The notes below the pieces were generated by a model. That model was not told the origin of the DNA, ran no database searches, and worked only from the letters and a program-made list of their open reading frames with translations. A DNA stretch of 14,073 nucleotides, from the NCBI GenBank assembly GCA_905235495.1, contig CAJOMK010000099.1, forward strand, positions 1 through 14,073. Direction: 5' to 3'. Origin of the DNA: an uncultured Methanobrevibacter sp. (GTDB taxonomy: Archaea > Methanobacteriota > Methanobacteria > Methanobacteriales > Methanobacteriaceae). Shown here piece by piece: positions 1-7,040 of this stretch (position 1 is its first letter; each line of letters starts with the position of its first letter). Position numbers and translations under genes: made by a program.

Positions 1-33
1 AAGCGAGATATCATACCCCTAGACCACGGAACC
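1..33 (-). tRNA. tRNA-Pro, 5' half only (cut by window edge)
   Basis: The reverse complement starts with a 7-nt acceptor strand GGTTCCG, then TG at positions 8-9, a D arm of the form GTCTAGGGGTATGAT, and an anticodon-stem strand CTCGC followed by TT. The window ends there, immediately before the anticodon. This D arm and stem are what I know of archaeal tRNA-Pro, where TGG would be expected next. The identity is inferred from that resemblance, because the anticodon itself and the T arm lie outside the window. The gene is transcribed leftwards, away from ilvE, and has a plausible TATA box at 62-70. Confidence 0.8.
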
Positions 34-337
34 ATGCTACATTATAAATTTAGTTAACCTCTTATTTAAAACTTTCGATTAAATGAATTTTTAAAAATAA
101 ATCATGAGCATTTTCCAAAAAATAAGGGCAGATAATTGATAAAAAACAAAAAATTTAATAAAAATTGTTCAAAATAAAGCAATATATTTAAAATATAAGA
201 AATAGATAATTAATAAAAGAATTATTTTAAAGACAATTTTCTAACTAGAACTAATAAATAAAATCCCTTTAAAAACAATCCTTATATTAACTAGGTGACA
301 TAAAAAATTACTTTTAAAAAGACAAAAAGGTGAAAAT
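34..337. other. Intergenic region between divergent tRNA-Pro and ilvE
   Basis: About 300 nt of strongly AT-rich DNA with no convincing gene on either strand. It holds the tRNA promoter on the left. On the right, a candidate ilvE TATA box (TTATATTAA near 282-290) lies about 48 nt before the ATG. A second AT box (TTTAAAAA near 268-275) is an alternative, so the ilvE promoter is not resolved. A GGTGA motif near 329-333 is the ribosome binding site for ilvE. Nothing else structured was seen. Confidence 0.5.
62..77 (-). promoter_or_regulatory. Promoter (BRE/TATA) of tRNA-Pro
   Basis: On the minus strand the sequence reads CGAAAG followed by TTTTAAATA, a purine-rich BRE-like element and an AT box. 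The box is about 30 nt upstream of the tRNA 5' end, which places transcription start a few bases before the mature tRNA, as is usual for archaeal tRNA genes. Confidence 0.55.
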
Positions 338-1257
338 ATGGCATTTGATGAAAATTTAAAAGTTTGGATGGATGGAGAATTTGTAGCATTGAAAGATGCT
401 AAAACGTTCTCTCCCACGTAGTACACTATGGAACTGCAGTATTCGAAGGTATAAGATGTTATGAAACCGAAAATGGGCCTGCTGTATTCCGTTTAAAAGA
501 ACACGTACAAAGATTATTTGATTCCGCTAAAATTTACAAAATGGAAATTCCATTTACTCAAGAAGAAATCTGTGATGCAATCATAGATACCATTAAAGAA
601 AACAACTTAAAAGGATGTTACATCAGACCAATTACCTACAGAGGATATGGTGAATTAGGTGTAAACCCATTAAACTGTCCTGTTAACACAACCATTGCTG
701 TATGGAAATGGGGAGCATACATCGGAGAGGAAGAAATGGAACAAGGTGCAAATATCGGTATTTCCACTTGGAGAAAACCAGCACCAGGTACCTTCCCTGT
801 ACTTGCAAAAGCTGCAGCTAACTACATGAACTCACAGCTTGCAAACCTTGAAGCTGGAGAACATGGCTACGATGAAGCAATCCAATTAGATTACCACGGA
901 CATGTTGCAGAAGGTAGTGGAGAAAACATTTTCATTGTAGAAAATGGCAAACTCATCACCCCTGATTTAGGTTCCTCCATCCTTAAAGGAATTACCAGAG
1001 ACAGTGTCATGACCATTGCAAAAGACTTAGGTTATGAAGTTTCTGAAGAAACCATTTCAAGAGAAAGATTATACTTAGCTGATGAAGTATTCTTCACTGG
1101 AAGTGCTGCAGAAGTTACTCCAATCCGTGCAATCGACAACAGACAAATCGATATCGGATCCAGAGGTCCTGTAACCAAAGAATTGCAAGAAAAATACTTC
1201 GATGCAGTATATGGAAGATCTGAAGATATCCACAATTGGTTAACTTATGTCGAATAG
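338..1257 (+). pseudogene. ilvE: Branched-chain amino acid aminotransferase, frameshifted
   Basis: IlvE is a PLP enzyme that transaminates 2-keto acids to Ile, Leu and Val, and works in reverse for catabolism. The ATG at 338 follows a good GGTGA site and opens 27 codons (MAFDENLKVWMDGEF...) before a TAG at 419-421. The family sequence then resumes one frame over (LSHVVHYGTAVFEG from 409) and runs to the TAG at 1255. Taken alone, the downstream frame has its first ATG only at 541, giving a 238-residue product that lacks the N-terminal subdomain. Recognisable parts are the PLP lysine region AKAAANY (from about 805), EGSGENIF (from about 910) and LADEVFFTGSAAEVTPIR. Eight bases lie between GCT (codons DA) and CTC (LSH), where the family has four residues. 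Restoring 4 nt gives 307 residues, the normal length. The break is either a sequence error or a real inactivating deletion; a truncated product from 541 would not be expected to fold properly. Confidence 0.9.
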
Positions 1258-1330
1258 ACATGAGAAAACCAATTTTAAAAAAAAAAATATTATCAATAAC
1301 TTATGTTTTCAGACATGCGTATTTTTTTTT
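1258..1330 (+). terminator. Probable U-tract terminator after ilvE
   Basis: An A-run at about 1278-1288 is followed by a run of nine to ten T residues at 1321-1330 with no strong stem. A bare U-tract of this kind is a usual archaeal intrinsic termination signal. It separates ilvE from uppP, which has its own candidate promoter. Confidence 0.45.
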
Positions 1331-1356
1331 AAATTTTAAATAAAATTAATCAAATT

Positions 1357-1388
1357 AACTATAATAGCATCTCTCAATCTGATTGAGA
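1357..1388 (+). promoter_or_regulatory. Candidate uppP promoter with overlapping palindrome
   Basis: An AT box (ACTATAATA, about 1358-1366) sits roughly 85 nt before the uppP ATG. A perfect palindrome, TCTCAATC-T-GATTGAGA (1372-1388), follows directly and would cover the expected start of transcription about 25 nt past the TATA centre. The position is that of a repressor operator; this role is inferred and the promoter itself is not proven. Confidence 0.4.
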
Positions 1389-1448
1389 TTTACTTATTGA
1401 TTAATTTAAGCTATGTAATTTTTACAATCAATTTAAAAAGGTGAAATA

Positions 1449-2273
1449 ATGGACATTTTACAAGCAATAATCATTGGACTCGTCCAAGGATTAACTGAAT
1501 TTTTACCGGTAAGCAGTTCTGCTCATTTGATCTTTGCCCAACAGGCATTAGGTGTTGCAGATGTAGGGCTTACCTTTGACGTATTGCTGCATGTAGGAAC
1601 TCTTGTAGCGGTATTCGCATATTTCTACAATGATATCATAAACATGATTAATGGATTCCTTTTAAGTCTTATTGATTTAAAAGAGGGCAAATTCATTTCT
1701 GAAATCAAAAAAGACCCTTACAAGAAATTGGCATGGCTTACAATACTTGCCACCATTCCAGTTGGAGTCGTAGGGGTATTGTTCAATGATCTTGTTGAGG
1801 AGATGTTTACAGGTTTGACCATTCCTGCATTTTTATTGTTGGTAACAGGATGTCTTTTATACATATCCCAAAGAATGAACAGCGGCAGAATAAATGTTCA
1901 AAACATGTCTACTAAAGAAGCCCTCATAATGGGTTGTGGACAGGCAATAGCAGTATTGCCAGGGCTTTCCCGTTCAGGTACTACAATAGCTGCCGGATTA
2001 TTCGCAGGATTGGATAAGGAATTTGCTGCTAAATTCAGTTTCATATTATCAATTCCAGCAATCTTAGGAGCTGCAATATTCCAACTTAAGGATTTAAGCG
2101 GAGGAAGCGTTGAAATAGGGGCTTGCATTGCAGGATTTATCGTTGCAGCAGTTTCAGGATACCTTGCAATTAGTGTCTTGCTTAAAATCGTTAGAGAAAA
2201 AAGATTGGACATATTTGCCTACTATTGTTGGATAGTTGGTTTGATTGTCTTGGTTGGTAGTTTAATACTTTAA
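1449..2273 (+). CDS. uppP: Undecaprenyl-diphosphate phosphatase (BacA/UppP family)
   Basis: This is an integral membrane phosphatase that releases phosphate from C55 polyprenyl diphosphate, recycling the lipid carrier for cell-envelope polymers. In a Methanobrevibacter-like host that would mean pseudomurein and surface glycans. The 274-residue length is typical of the family. The first signature, QGLTEFLPVSSSAH (residues 13-26), carries the Q/E-x-x-x-E pair (Q13, E17) and H26. The second, PGLSRSG (171-177), carries the catalytic-region Arg175. Several hydrophobic segments alternate with short loops, and a longer hydrophilic loop lies near residues 75-93. The ATG follows AAAAGGTGA with short spacing. 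The gene is transcribed alone, between ilvE and the convergent marker 12 gene. It could also confer bacitracin tolerance, as the bacterial homologue does. Confidence 0.93.
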   Translation: MDILQAIIIGLVQGLTEFLPVSSSAHLIFAQQALGVADVGLTFDVLLHVGTLVAVFAYFYNDIINMINGFLLSLIDLKEGKFISEIKKDPYKKLAWLTILATIPVGVVGVLFNDLVEEMFTGLTIPAFLLLVTGCLLYISQRMNSGRINVQNMSTKEALIMGCGQAIAVLPGLSRSGTTIAAGLFAGLDKEFAAKFSFILSIPAILGAAIFQLKDLSGGSVEIGACIAGFIVAAVSGYLAISVLLKIVREKRLDIFAYYCWIVGLIVLVGSLIL

Positions 2274-2570
2274 TCGACCTATAAAAAAGTTTAGAGAAGA
2301 TTCTCTAAATTTTACTTTTTTTATTTTTTTAAAGATCATTGAAAAAAAAATTAAGTTACTATTTTTAATTGTTTTTTCTAAAGAATCCATTTGAAAAATA
2401 GTTGTTTTTAATTTTCTACAGAGAAAAAATTTAAGATGAAAAAAGAATAATTTAATTGATTTTTATAAAATAACTGTTTTAAACTCGTTTTTTTTTTTTA
2501 ATAATATAAAAATTAGAGAAATAACCAAAAAATAATTTAAAAAAAATATATTGTATACAAATTGTATACA
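2274..2570. other. Convergent intergenic region, uppP / marker 12
   Basis: Nearly 300 nt of AT-rich DNA between converging genes. The left end holds the uppP hairpin terminator. A run of twelve T residues near 2490-2501 lies in the middle. Two copies of TTGTATACA (2551-2559 and 2562-2570) abut the stop codon of the marker 12 gene. On the minus strand no strong hairpin with a U-tract is obvious for that gene. No open frame looks like a gene. Confidence 0.5.
2290..2330 (+). terminator. Hairpin terminator after uppP
   Basis: TTTAGAGAA (2290-2298) and TTCTCTAAA (2301-2309) are perfect inverted repeats, followed by a T-rich stretch through 2330. The distance to the uppP stop is about 17 nt. The hairpin plus U-tract points to termination of uppP. 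Confidence 0.7.
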
Positions 2571-3572
2571 TTATAATTCAACTTTTATGCCCATAATCTC
2601 TCTTTTTCCATGAGCAATATCCCTTGCTATTTGTGCTGCACCAATAGCTCCAGATTCACTAGAAATGATTTTGCAAGGATACTTGTTCTTTAGATATTTG
2701 TTTAACTCAACTTCAAAATCTACAGGATCCTTCATTGAGCCCATTGAACCTGTAAGAACAATTCCTTCAATTTCATTATGGCTTACTGCAATGAGTCCGG
2801 CTATTTCCATAGCTACAGTCATAATCATAGTGTCAATAGCCAATTTTGCCTTTTCATCACCACCCCTATAATTATTCAATAGGTCATCCTTCATGAAAGC
2901 GACCTTATTATCAATATTCGCTATCTTTACTGCACCTGCATGAGAGAAACATTCATTGGCTGTTCTCTTTCCATCATCTATGTCCCTTATCATCTCAAGG
3001 TCAAGAGGTCCATGAACAACACCCATTGCACCACAGCAGGCATCAATAGCTCCCTTGATTATTCCATCCTCAACAAGCAAGTCAACGCTGTTGGAACTGA
3101 TGTCAGCAACTATCATATTTTCCCAATTGGTTTCAAGATATGCATTATATACAATACTTATCTTTTCAGGGCTTGCATGATGGGAATAGGCAGCTCTAAA
3201 TAATGGGTCTAACCACTGACAATTCTTATGAATTCCTGGAATCATCAATACTGGCAAATTGGCATTTTCTATTTCTGAATAAACTGATGTTCCTCCACCA
3301 GTTACCTTACCTGCACCTCCAATTGAATGGATTCCCCTATTTTCCACCCTTTCCATTGGAAAAATTGTGTTGATTCCATCTCCCATGGCATAGGTTATAA
3401 TCATTAATTCAATATCATCCAAATACACACGTTTGGACAATTCTTCAATGGCTGAGACTTTCCCAGCCTTACTATCTTCACGAGATATCTTAAAAACATC
3501 AAGAACCTCTGCATCATTCATGATTGCAAATGAAATTCCAGTGGTTCCATGGTCCATTCCTACAAATACCAT
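2571..3572 (-). CDS. Methanogenesis marker protein 12 (ASKHA-fold family)
   Basis: I recognise the conserved protein restricted to methanogens known as putative methanogenesis marker protein 12. Its biochemical role is, to my knowledge, not established. The N-terminus VGMDHGTTG resembles the phosphate-1 loop (DxGTT) of the sugar kinase/Hsp70/actin superfamily. A glycine-rich stretch GGAGKVTGGGTS, a VADISSNSVDLLV segment resembling the phosphate-2 motif, and EGIVLTGSMGS near the C-terminus resembling the adenosine motif all fit an ATP-binding ASKHA fold. I chose the ATG at 3572 (333 residues) over the GTG at 3581: the GTGAT that would be that GTG codon is complementary to the 16S 3' end and sits four bases before the ATG, so it is better read as the ribosome binding site. 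The gene is monocistronic, and its promoter is not resolved. Confidence 0.88.
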   Translation of the reverse strand: MVFVGMDHGTTGISFAIMNDAEVLDVFKISREDSKAGKVSAIEELSKRVYLDDIELMIITYAMGDGINTIFPMERVENRGIHSIGGAGKVTGGGTSVYSEIENANLPVLMIPGIHKNCQWLDPLFRAAYSHHASPEKISIVYNAYLETNWENMIVADISSNSVDLLVEDGIIKGAIDACCGAMGVVHGPLDLEMIRDIDDGKRTANECFSHAGAVKIANIDNKVAFMKDDLLNNYRGGDEKAKLAIDTMIMTVAMEIAGLIAVSHNEIEGIVLTGSMGSMKDPVDFEVELNKYLKNKYPCKIISSESGAIGAAQIARDIAHGKREIMGIKVEL

Positions 3573-3576
3573 TTTA

Positions 3577-3581
3577 ATCAC
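3577..3581 (-). promoter_or_regulatory. Ribosome binding site that decides the marker 12 start
   Basis: The minus strand reads GTGATTAAAATGG. GTGAT matches the archaeal Shine-Dalgarno core and is four nt from the ATG at 3572. Using the GTG itself as the start (3581) would leave no upstream Shine-Dalgarno, since the preceding bases are only A and T. Confidence 0.6.
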
Positions 3582-3664
3582 AATAATATAATTTGAGAAA
3601 AATAATTAAAAAAAAATAAAATTCAAGATAATTATTTGTTAATTTACCTTTATTTGACATAGTT

Positions 3665-3680
3665 TAAAAAGTTTTATATA
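3665..3680 (+). promoter_or_regulatory. Strong orphan box A promoter, rightward
   Basis: The sequence TAAAAAG followed by TTTTATATAAT is close to the Methanobacteriales box A pattern, with a purine-rich BRE directly upstream of the TATA core at 3672-3680. Transcription would start near 3702, but no protein gene follows on the plus strand and the next gene is ilvC in antisense. Because the core is nearly symmetric it might instead serve marker 12 on the minus strand (TTATATAAA, about 100 nt before that start), but the bases that would form the minus-strand BRE are not purine-rich. Confidence 0.45.
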
Positions 3681-3798
3681 ATCTATAGAAAATTACCCTC
3701 ACAATGAAATGTAAATTTGAAGCATTATCTATTTTTTAATTAAAAACCCTTATTATTCGTTTATTTTCAATTTAAAGTGCAAGTAGGCAATGAAATAA

Positions 3799-3865
3799 AT
3801 ATGCAAAAAACTATTTTAAAAAAAACTATTTAAAATAAAATATGCATAAAACTATTTTTAAAAAA
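3799..3865. repeat. Imperfect 26-nt direct repeat, period 41
   Basis: Copies at 3799-3824 and 3840-3865 both begin ATATGCA and continue through AAAACTATTTT into an A-run. They differ at only a few positions. A shorter piece, AACTATTTAAAA, lies between them. Low base complexity makes the functional meaning uncertain. Confidence 0.6.
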
Positions 3866-3928
3866 TTGGTCATTATATAGACTAATATTGAATATTTCTA
3901 AATGATAAAATTCAAAGAAATAAGAAAG

Positions 3929-4020
3929 AGAATGAACTTATTAAAATTAATAAAAATAATGCAAATTGAATTGTATAATAAAAGAATGAACTTATTAAAA
4001 TTAATAAAAATAATGCAAAT
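3929..4020. repeat. Perfect 38-nt direct repeat pair
   Basis: Copies at 3929-3966 and 3983-4020 are identical over 38 nt (starting AGAATGAACTTATTAAAA and ending ATAATGCAAAT), separated by 16 nt, for a period of 54. They lie just beyond the ilvC stop codon. There are only two copies with a short spacer, so this is not a CRISPR array; a recent tandem duplication of 54 nt explains it best. Confidence 0.85.
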
Positions 4021-4048
4021 AAAAAAAGAAAAAAGAAAAGAAGAGAAA
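4018..4048 (-). terminator. U-rich terminator after ilvC
   Basis: Directly after the ilvC stop the minus strand reads TTTCTCTTCTTTTC and then further T-runs down to about 4018. There is no stem, but the dense U-tracts are typical of archaeal intrinsic termination. Confidence 0.6.
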
Positions 4049-5044
4049 TTATTTGTCTTCTTTTTGTAATCCACAAGCGATTCTTAACCTTTTACCAACA
4101 ATTTCGATGTCTTCTTTTTCTTCAGCAGCTCTCATTTCTTTTAAGTTTGCTGCATCAGTTGCGTTTTCATCTGCAAATTGTTTCTTGAAGGTTCCATCTT
4201 GGATTTCGCCTAAAATTGCTTTCATTTCAGCTTTAGTTGCATCTGTAATGATTCTGTTACCTCTGGTTAATCCACCATATTCAGCAGTGTTACTTACATC
4301 GTGCCACATTCCAGCCATACCGTTTTCGTAGATGTCATCTACAATGAGTTTAACTTCGTGACAGGTTTCAAAGTAAGCGATTTCAGGTTGGTAACCTGCT
4401 TCAACTAAAGTTTCAAATCCTGCTTTGATAAGTGCAGAAAGACCACCACATAAAACAGCTTGTTCACCGAACAAGTCAGTTTCAGTTTCTTCTTGGAAGG
4501 TGGTTTCAATTACACCTGCTCTGGTAAGACCTACAGCTTTTGCCATACCTAATGCAATTTGCAATGCATCACCGGTAGCATCTTGTTCAATAGCTACAAG
4601 TCCAGGAATACCGAAACCGTCTAAGTAAGTGGTTCTTACTCTGGAACCAGGTCCTTTTGGTGCAAACATTACAATGTTTACGTCTTCTCCAGGTTGGATC
4701 AAACCAAAGTGAATGTTGTAACCGTGAGAGAATGAAATGGTGTTTCCAGCTTCAACATAAGGAGCTATTTGTTCTTTGTAAACTTTTTCTTGGGTTTCAT
4801 CAGGTAATAAGATGTGGATAATGTCTGCAGCTTCTGCAGCTTCTTCAATAGTTTTTACATTCATTCCATCATCAATAGCTTTTTGCCAGGATGAACCTCC
4901 TTCTCTAAGACCGACAATAACATTCAATCCACTGTCAGCCATATTTCTAGATTGACCACGTCCTTGACTTCCGTAACCGATTACAGCAATGGTTTTGTCT
5001 GCAACGACGGTAGCGTCAACATCGTCACCATAATACATTTTCAT
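4049..5044 (-). CDS. ilvC: Ketol-acid reductoisomerase (NADP+), class I
   Basis: IlvC converts acetolactate and acetohydroxybutyrate to the dihydroxy acids by Mg2+-dependent alkyl migration and NADPH reduction, the second common step of Val/Ile/Leu synthesis in the cytoplasm. The 331 residues match the short class I form. The Rossmann motif is GYGSQGRGQS (residues 23-32), and the following loop GLREGGSSW (45-53) carries Arg and Ser residues that suit NADPH. The catalytic His107 is in SHG. The metal and substrate ligands D190, E194, E226, E230 and S251 are all present at the family's usual positions. The start is supported by AAGGAG 9 nt upstream. The gene stands alone with its own leader, although in relatives it usually follows ilvN. 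It is intact, unlike ilvN and ilvE here. Confidence 0.97.
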   Translation of the reverse strand: MKMYYGDDVDATVVADKTIAVIGYGSQGRGQSRNMADSGLNVIVGLREGGSSWQKAIDDGMNVKTIEEAAEAADIIHILLPDETQEKVYKEQIAPYVEAGNTISFSHGYNIHFGLIQPGEDVNIVMFAPKGPGSRVRTTYLDGFGIPGLVAIEQDATGDALQIALGMAKAVGLTRAGVIETTFQEETETDLFGEQAVLCGGLSALIKAGFETLVEAGYQPEIAYFETCHEVKLIVDDIYENGMAGMWHDVSNTAEYGGLTRGNRIITDATKAEMKAILGEIQDGTFKKQFADENATDAANLKEMRAAEEKEDIEIVGKRLRIACGLQKEDK

Positions 5045-5144
5045 ACTTTATGACTCCTTTAATTTTTTAATAATTTTGTAAATTTAATAATTAAGAATTT
5101 ACTGTATTTTTCAAACCAATAAATCAATATATCCAATAGAAATA

Positions 5145-5171
5145 AATTAGGAAATTCTTCATTTCCTAATT
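5145..5171. repeat. Perfect 11-bp inverted repeat in the ilvC leader
   Basis: AATTAGGAAAT (5145-5155) and ATTTCCTAATT (5161-5171) flank a 5-nt loop TCTTC. On the ilvC transcript this would form a hairpin at or near the 5' end, about 100 nt before the start codon. It could be an operator over the start of transcription or an RNA element. It lacks a following U-tract, so it is not an obvious attenuator. Confidence 0.6.
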
Positions 5172-5189
5172 CATATCATTAAATATAAT

Positions 5190-5223
5190 GTTTATATATT
5201 TAATTTAATAGTTTATAAAACTT
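5190..5223 (-). promoter_or_regulatory. Candidate ilvC promoter (two overlapping TATA boxes)
   Basis: The minus strand has AAGTTTTATAAAC (RC of 5211-5223), a TATA core with a purine BRE-like start, and closer to the gene AAATATATAAAC (RC of 5190-5201). The predicted starts are near 5190 or 5170, giving a leader of roughly 125-145 nt. I cannot decide between them. Confidence 0.45.
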
Positions 5224-5325
5224 ATCAATACATCTATTGGAAAATTCTTAAAATAGGCAAATATATCTCCCTAAATTCAATTATTTATAATAAATCGAAC
5301 TTTTTAGCTCTAAAAATTAGAAAAA

Positions 5326-5334
5326 TTTATATTA
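5326..5334 (+). promoter_or_regulatory. Candidate TATA box of the first MATE gene
   Basis: TTAGAAAAA precedes TTTATATTA, a fair BRE/TATA match. The expected start is near 5356, giving a leader of about 80 nt before the ATG at 5439. Confidence 0.4.
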
Positions 5335-5438
5335 CTTCATATGGTAAAATTAAATTATAAAAACTTAATTAAATTAATTAATATTTAAATTAGTTAATAC
5401 TTAAAAATTAATCATTATAATTTAAACTAGGGATATTG

Positions 5439-6837
5439 ATGTCAGAACTAATGAAAAAAACAAAAATATTGAAATAATTAAAGGAGATCCTAAAAAGGCT
5501 ATACGAAAGCTCAGTATACCTATGATGCTTTCCATGGTTTTAATCATGATGTATAACCTTGCAGACAGCATATGGGTTGCAGGACTAGGTCCTGATGCAT
5601 TAGCTGCAATAGGATTCATCACACCATTATTCATGGTTTTGATTGGACTTGGGCATGTATAGGCGCAGGTGCAAATTCACTTATTGCAAGAAACATAGGA
5701 TCTGAAAATTCCGCTGAAGCAAACAATGCAGGACTTCATGGAATAGTGCTTTCCGTTATCGTATCTATCATTTTTACCATACTTGTGCTTTTGGCGATGA
5801 AGCCTATTCTCATTCTCATGGGTGCAGGAAAAACCATGACATATGCATACAGATATGGTAATATCGTGTTCGGATTCCTAATCGTCTTTGTATTCTCTGC
5901 AGTACTGTCTGCAGTATTCAGATCTGAAGGAGACATGAAAAGGGCAGTGATACCGATTGCAGCAACTTCAATACTCAACATAATCCTTGACCCTATATTC
6001 ATCTATCAGTTGAATATGGGAATAGAAGGTGCTGCAGTAGCAACCGTAATATCATCTGCAGCATCCATTCTCATTATGGCATGTTGGATTTGGATTAAAA
6101 AGGACCTCTTCCTTGACTTGAGTCCTAAAAACTTCAAGTACGACAGTCAAATGATGAAGGATACCCTCCATGTAGCTATTCCATCAACACTTGAAAACAT
6201 CATATTCTCAACACTTGCAGTGATAGTCAACACAATGCTAGTGATTGTTGCTGGAACAGATGCTGTAGCTGCATATACCGCTGCAATGAGAATAGTTCAA
6301 ATGTGTATGATTCCAATGATGGGTATTGGAACAGCCCTCCTTACAATATCTGGAGTGGCATATGGTGCACACAACTACAAGAACCTTAAGACTGGATACA
6401 ACTATGCAGTAAAGCAAGGATTCATAATATCCATCGTCCTTGCGATATTGATGATTCTATTCTGCAATCAGATATCTTCAATTTTCGCATACACCAGTGC
6501 AAGTGCAAGCCTTGGTCCGCAGATAGCATATTTAATTAGAATATTAAGCTTGTTCGTGGTTGCAATTCCTCATGGTATCATGTCTTCCATGATGTTCCAA
6601 GGAGTTGGACAAGGACCGAAAGCACTTAATATCACACTTCTTAGGTCACTTGCATTCGAATCCATATTTGCATTTCTCTTTGGATTCATATTGAACTTCG
6701 GACTCATAGGAATCTATGCAGGTATCATATTAGGCTGTTTCCTTGGAGGAACAGTTGGATTCATATGGTCCAAATTATTTATCGACAAGTTCGAAGTCGA
6801 GTCTAAAGACAGATATGAAAGTGTACCAGCAAAATAA
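5439..6837 (+). pseudogene. MATE family efflux transporter, two frameshifts
   Basis: This is a multidrug/toxin extrusion type membrane protein, which would export organic compounds using a Na+ or H+ gradient. It is closely similar to the next gene along its whole length. The intact copy reads MAETKEKNKNIEMITGDPKR. Here the matching ATG at 5439 runs only 12 codons, because a GAAACT-like site has become GAACT (5445-5449). Codons from about 5450 then match in the next frame up to a TAG at 5660-5662, where GLG-xx-IGAGANS is broken (GGGCATGTATAGGC). From 5662 the third frame runs cleanly to the stop at 6835. Adding one base at each site gives 466 residues against 463 in the sister gene. Conserved blocks are FRSEGDMKRA, LDPIFIYQLNMG and GVAYGAHNYKNL. 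Read without repair, the longest product starts at 5746 (363 residues) and lacks the first membrane segments. Substrate unknown. Confidence 0.88.
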
Positions 6838-6881
6838 ATGGCGTTACTCTATTTATTTTCTTTTTCATTTTATTTTTACTT
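6838..6881 (+). terminator. Pyrimidine-rich terminator after the first MATE gene
   Basis: A T-rich stretch (about 6850-6880, with several TTTT runs) begins just after the stop codon. There is no stem. The next gene has its own strong promoter, so the two MATE genes are probably separate units. Confidence 0.4.
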
Positions 6882-6965
6882 AATCTATTAAATCTTTACA
6901 CTATTTATAAATCAATCCTATTTAAACTGTTTTAAATAACTTTCAATCAGATTAAAGATTAAAAT

Positions 6966-6982
6966 AAAAAGATTTATATAAT
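6966..6982 (+). promoter_or_regulatory. Strong box A promoter of the second MATE gene
   Basis: AAAAAG followed by ATTTATATAAT is a near-ideal archaeal BRE and TATA (core 6972-6980). Transcription is expected to start near 7002, giving a leader of about 40 nt. GGAG lies 8 nt before the ATG at 7041. Confidence 0.65.
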
Positions 6983-7040
6983 AAAGTATATATAAAGAAT
7001 AAACAGTAAAACATAAACCGCTTAATTTTGGAGAAATATA

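Larger units (their letters stand above)
3573..4048. other. Long AT-rich intergenic region between marker 12 and ilvC
   Basis: About 475 nt without a supported gene; both neighbours are on the minus strand. It contains a strong box A promoter pointing rightwards (3665-3680), an imperfect direct repeat of 26 nt with a 41-nt period (3799-3865), a perfect 38-nt direct repeat (3929-4020) and the ilvC terminator region. The only start codon soon after the rightward promoter opens an 11-codon frame at 3704 with no ribosome binding site. Confidence 0.6.
5045..5438. other. Divergent intergenic region, ilvC / MATE pair
   Basis: About 394 nt with the ilvC leader and promoter on the left and a candidate MATE promoter on the right (purine-rich stretch then TTTATATTA at 5326-5334). 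A 9-bp long-range inverted repeat, TCCAATAGA (5132-5140) and TCTATTGGA (5233-5241), brackets the ilvC hairpin and TATA boxes. No gene was seen. The long leaders on both sides leave room for regulation. Confidence 0.5.

Noticed and set aside
338..1257. Internal start at 541 as the true ilvE beginning
   Set aside because: Family-typical N-terminal sequence is present upstream from 338 with a good ribosome binding site, and the ATG at 541 has none, so the gene is frameshifted rather than short.
1898..2212. Minus-strand open frame of about 100 codons within uppP
   Set aside because: Antisense shadow of a clear uppP gene; composition follows the reversed codons and no ribosome binding site was seen.
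3929..4020. CRISPR array
   Set aside because: Only two repeat copies with a 16-nt spacer and no cas genes; better explained by local duplication.
5100..5170. Attenuation leader peptide rich in Ile/Leu before ilvC
   Set aside because: A 12-codon frame exists in the leader, but I/L/F/Y codons are expected at this AT content, it has no run of regulatory codons, and no hairpin with a U-tract follows.
5439..5480. Programmed -1 frameshift or polymerase slippage at the A7 run of the first MATE gene
   Set aside because: The intact sister gene has the same A7 run in a normal frame, and the alignment places the missing base upstream of it, in GAACT versus GAAACT.
5422..5634. Minus-strand open frame, similar to another at 7022-7300
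   Set aside because: The two resemble each other only because both are antisense to homologous parts of the MATE genes; neither has a ribosome binding site or family match.
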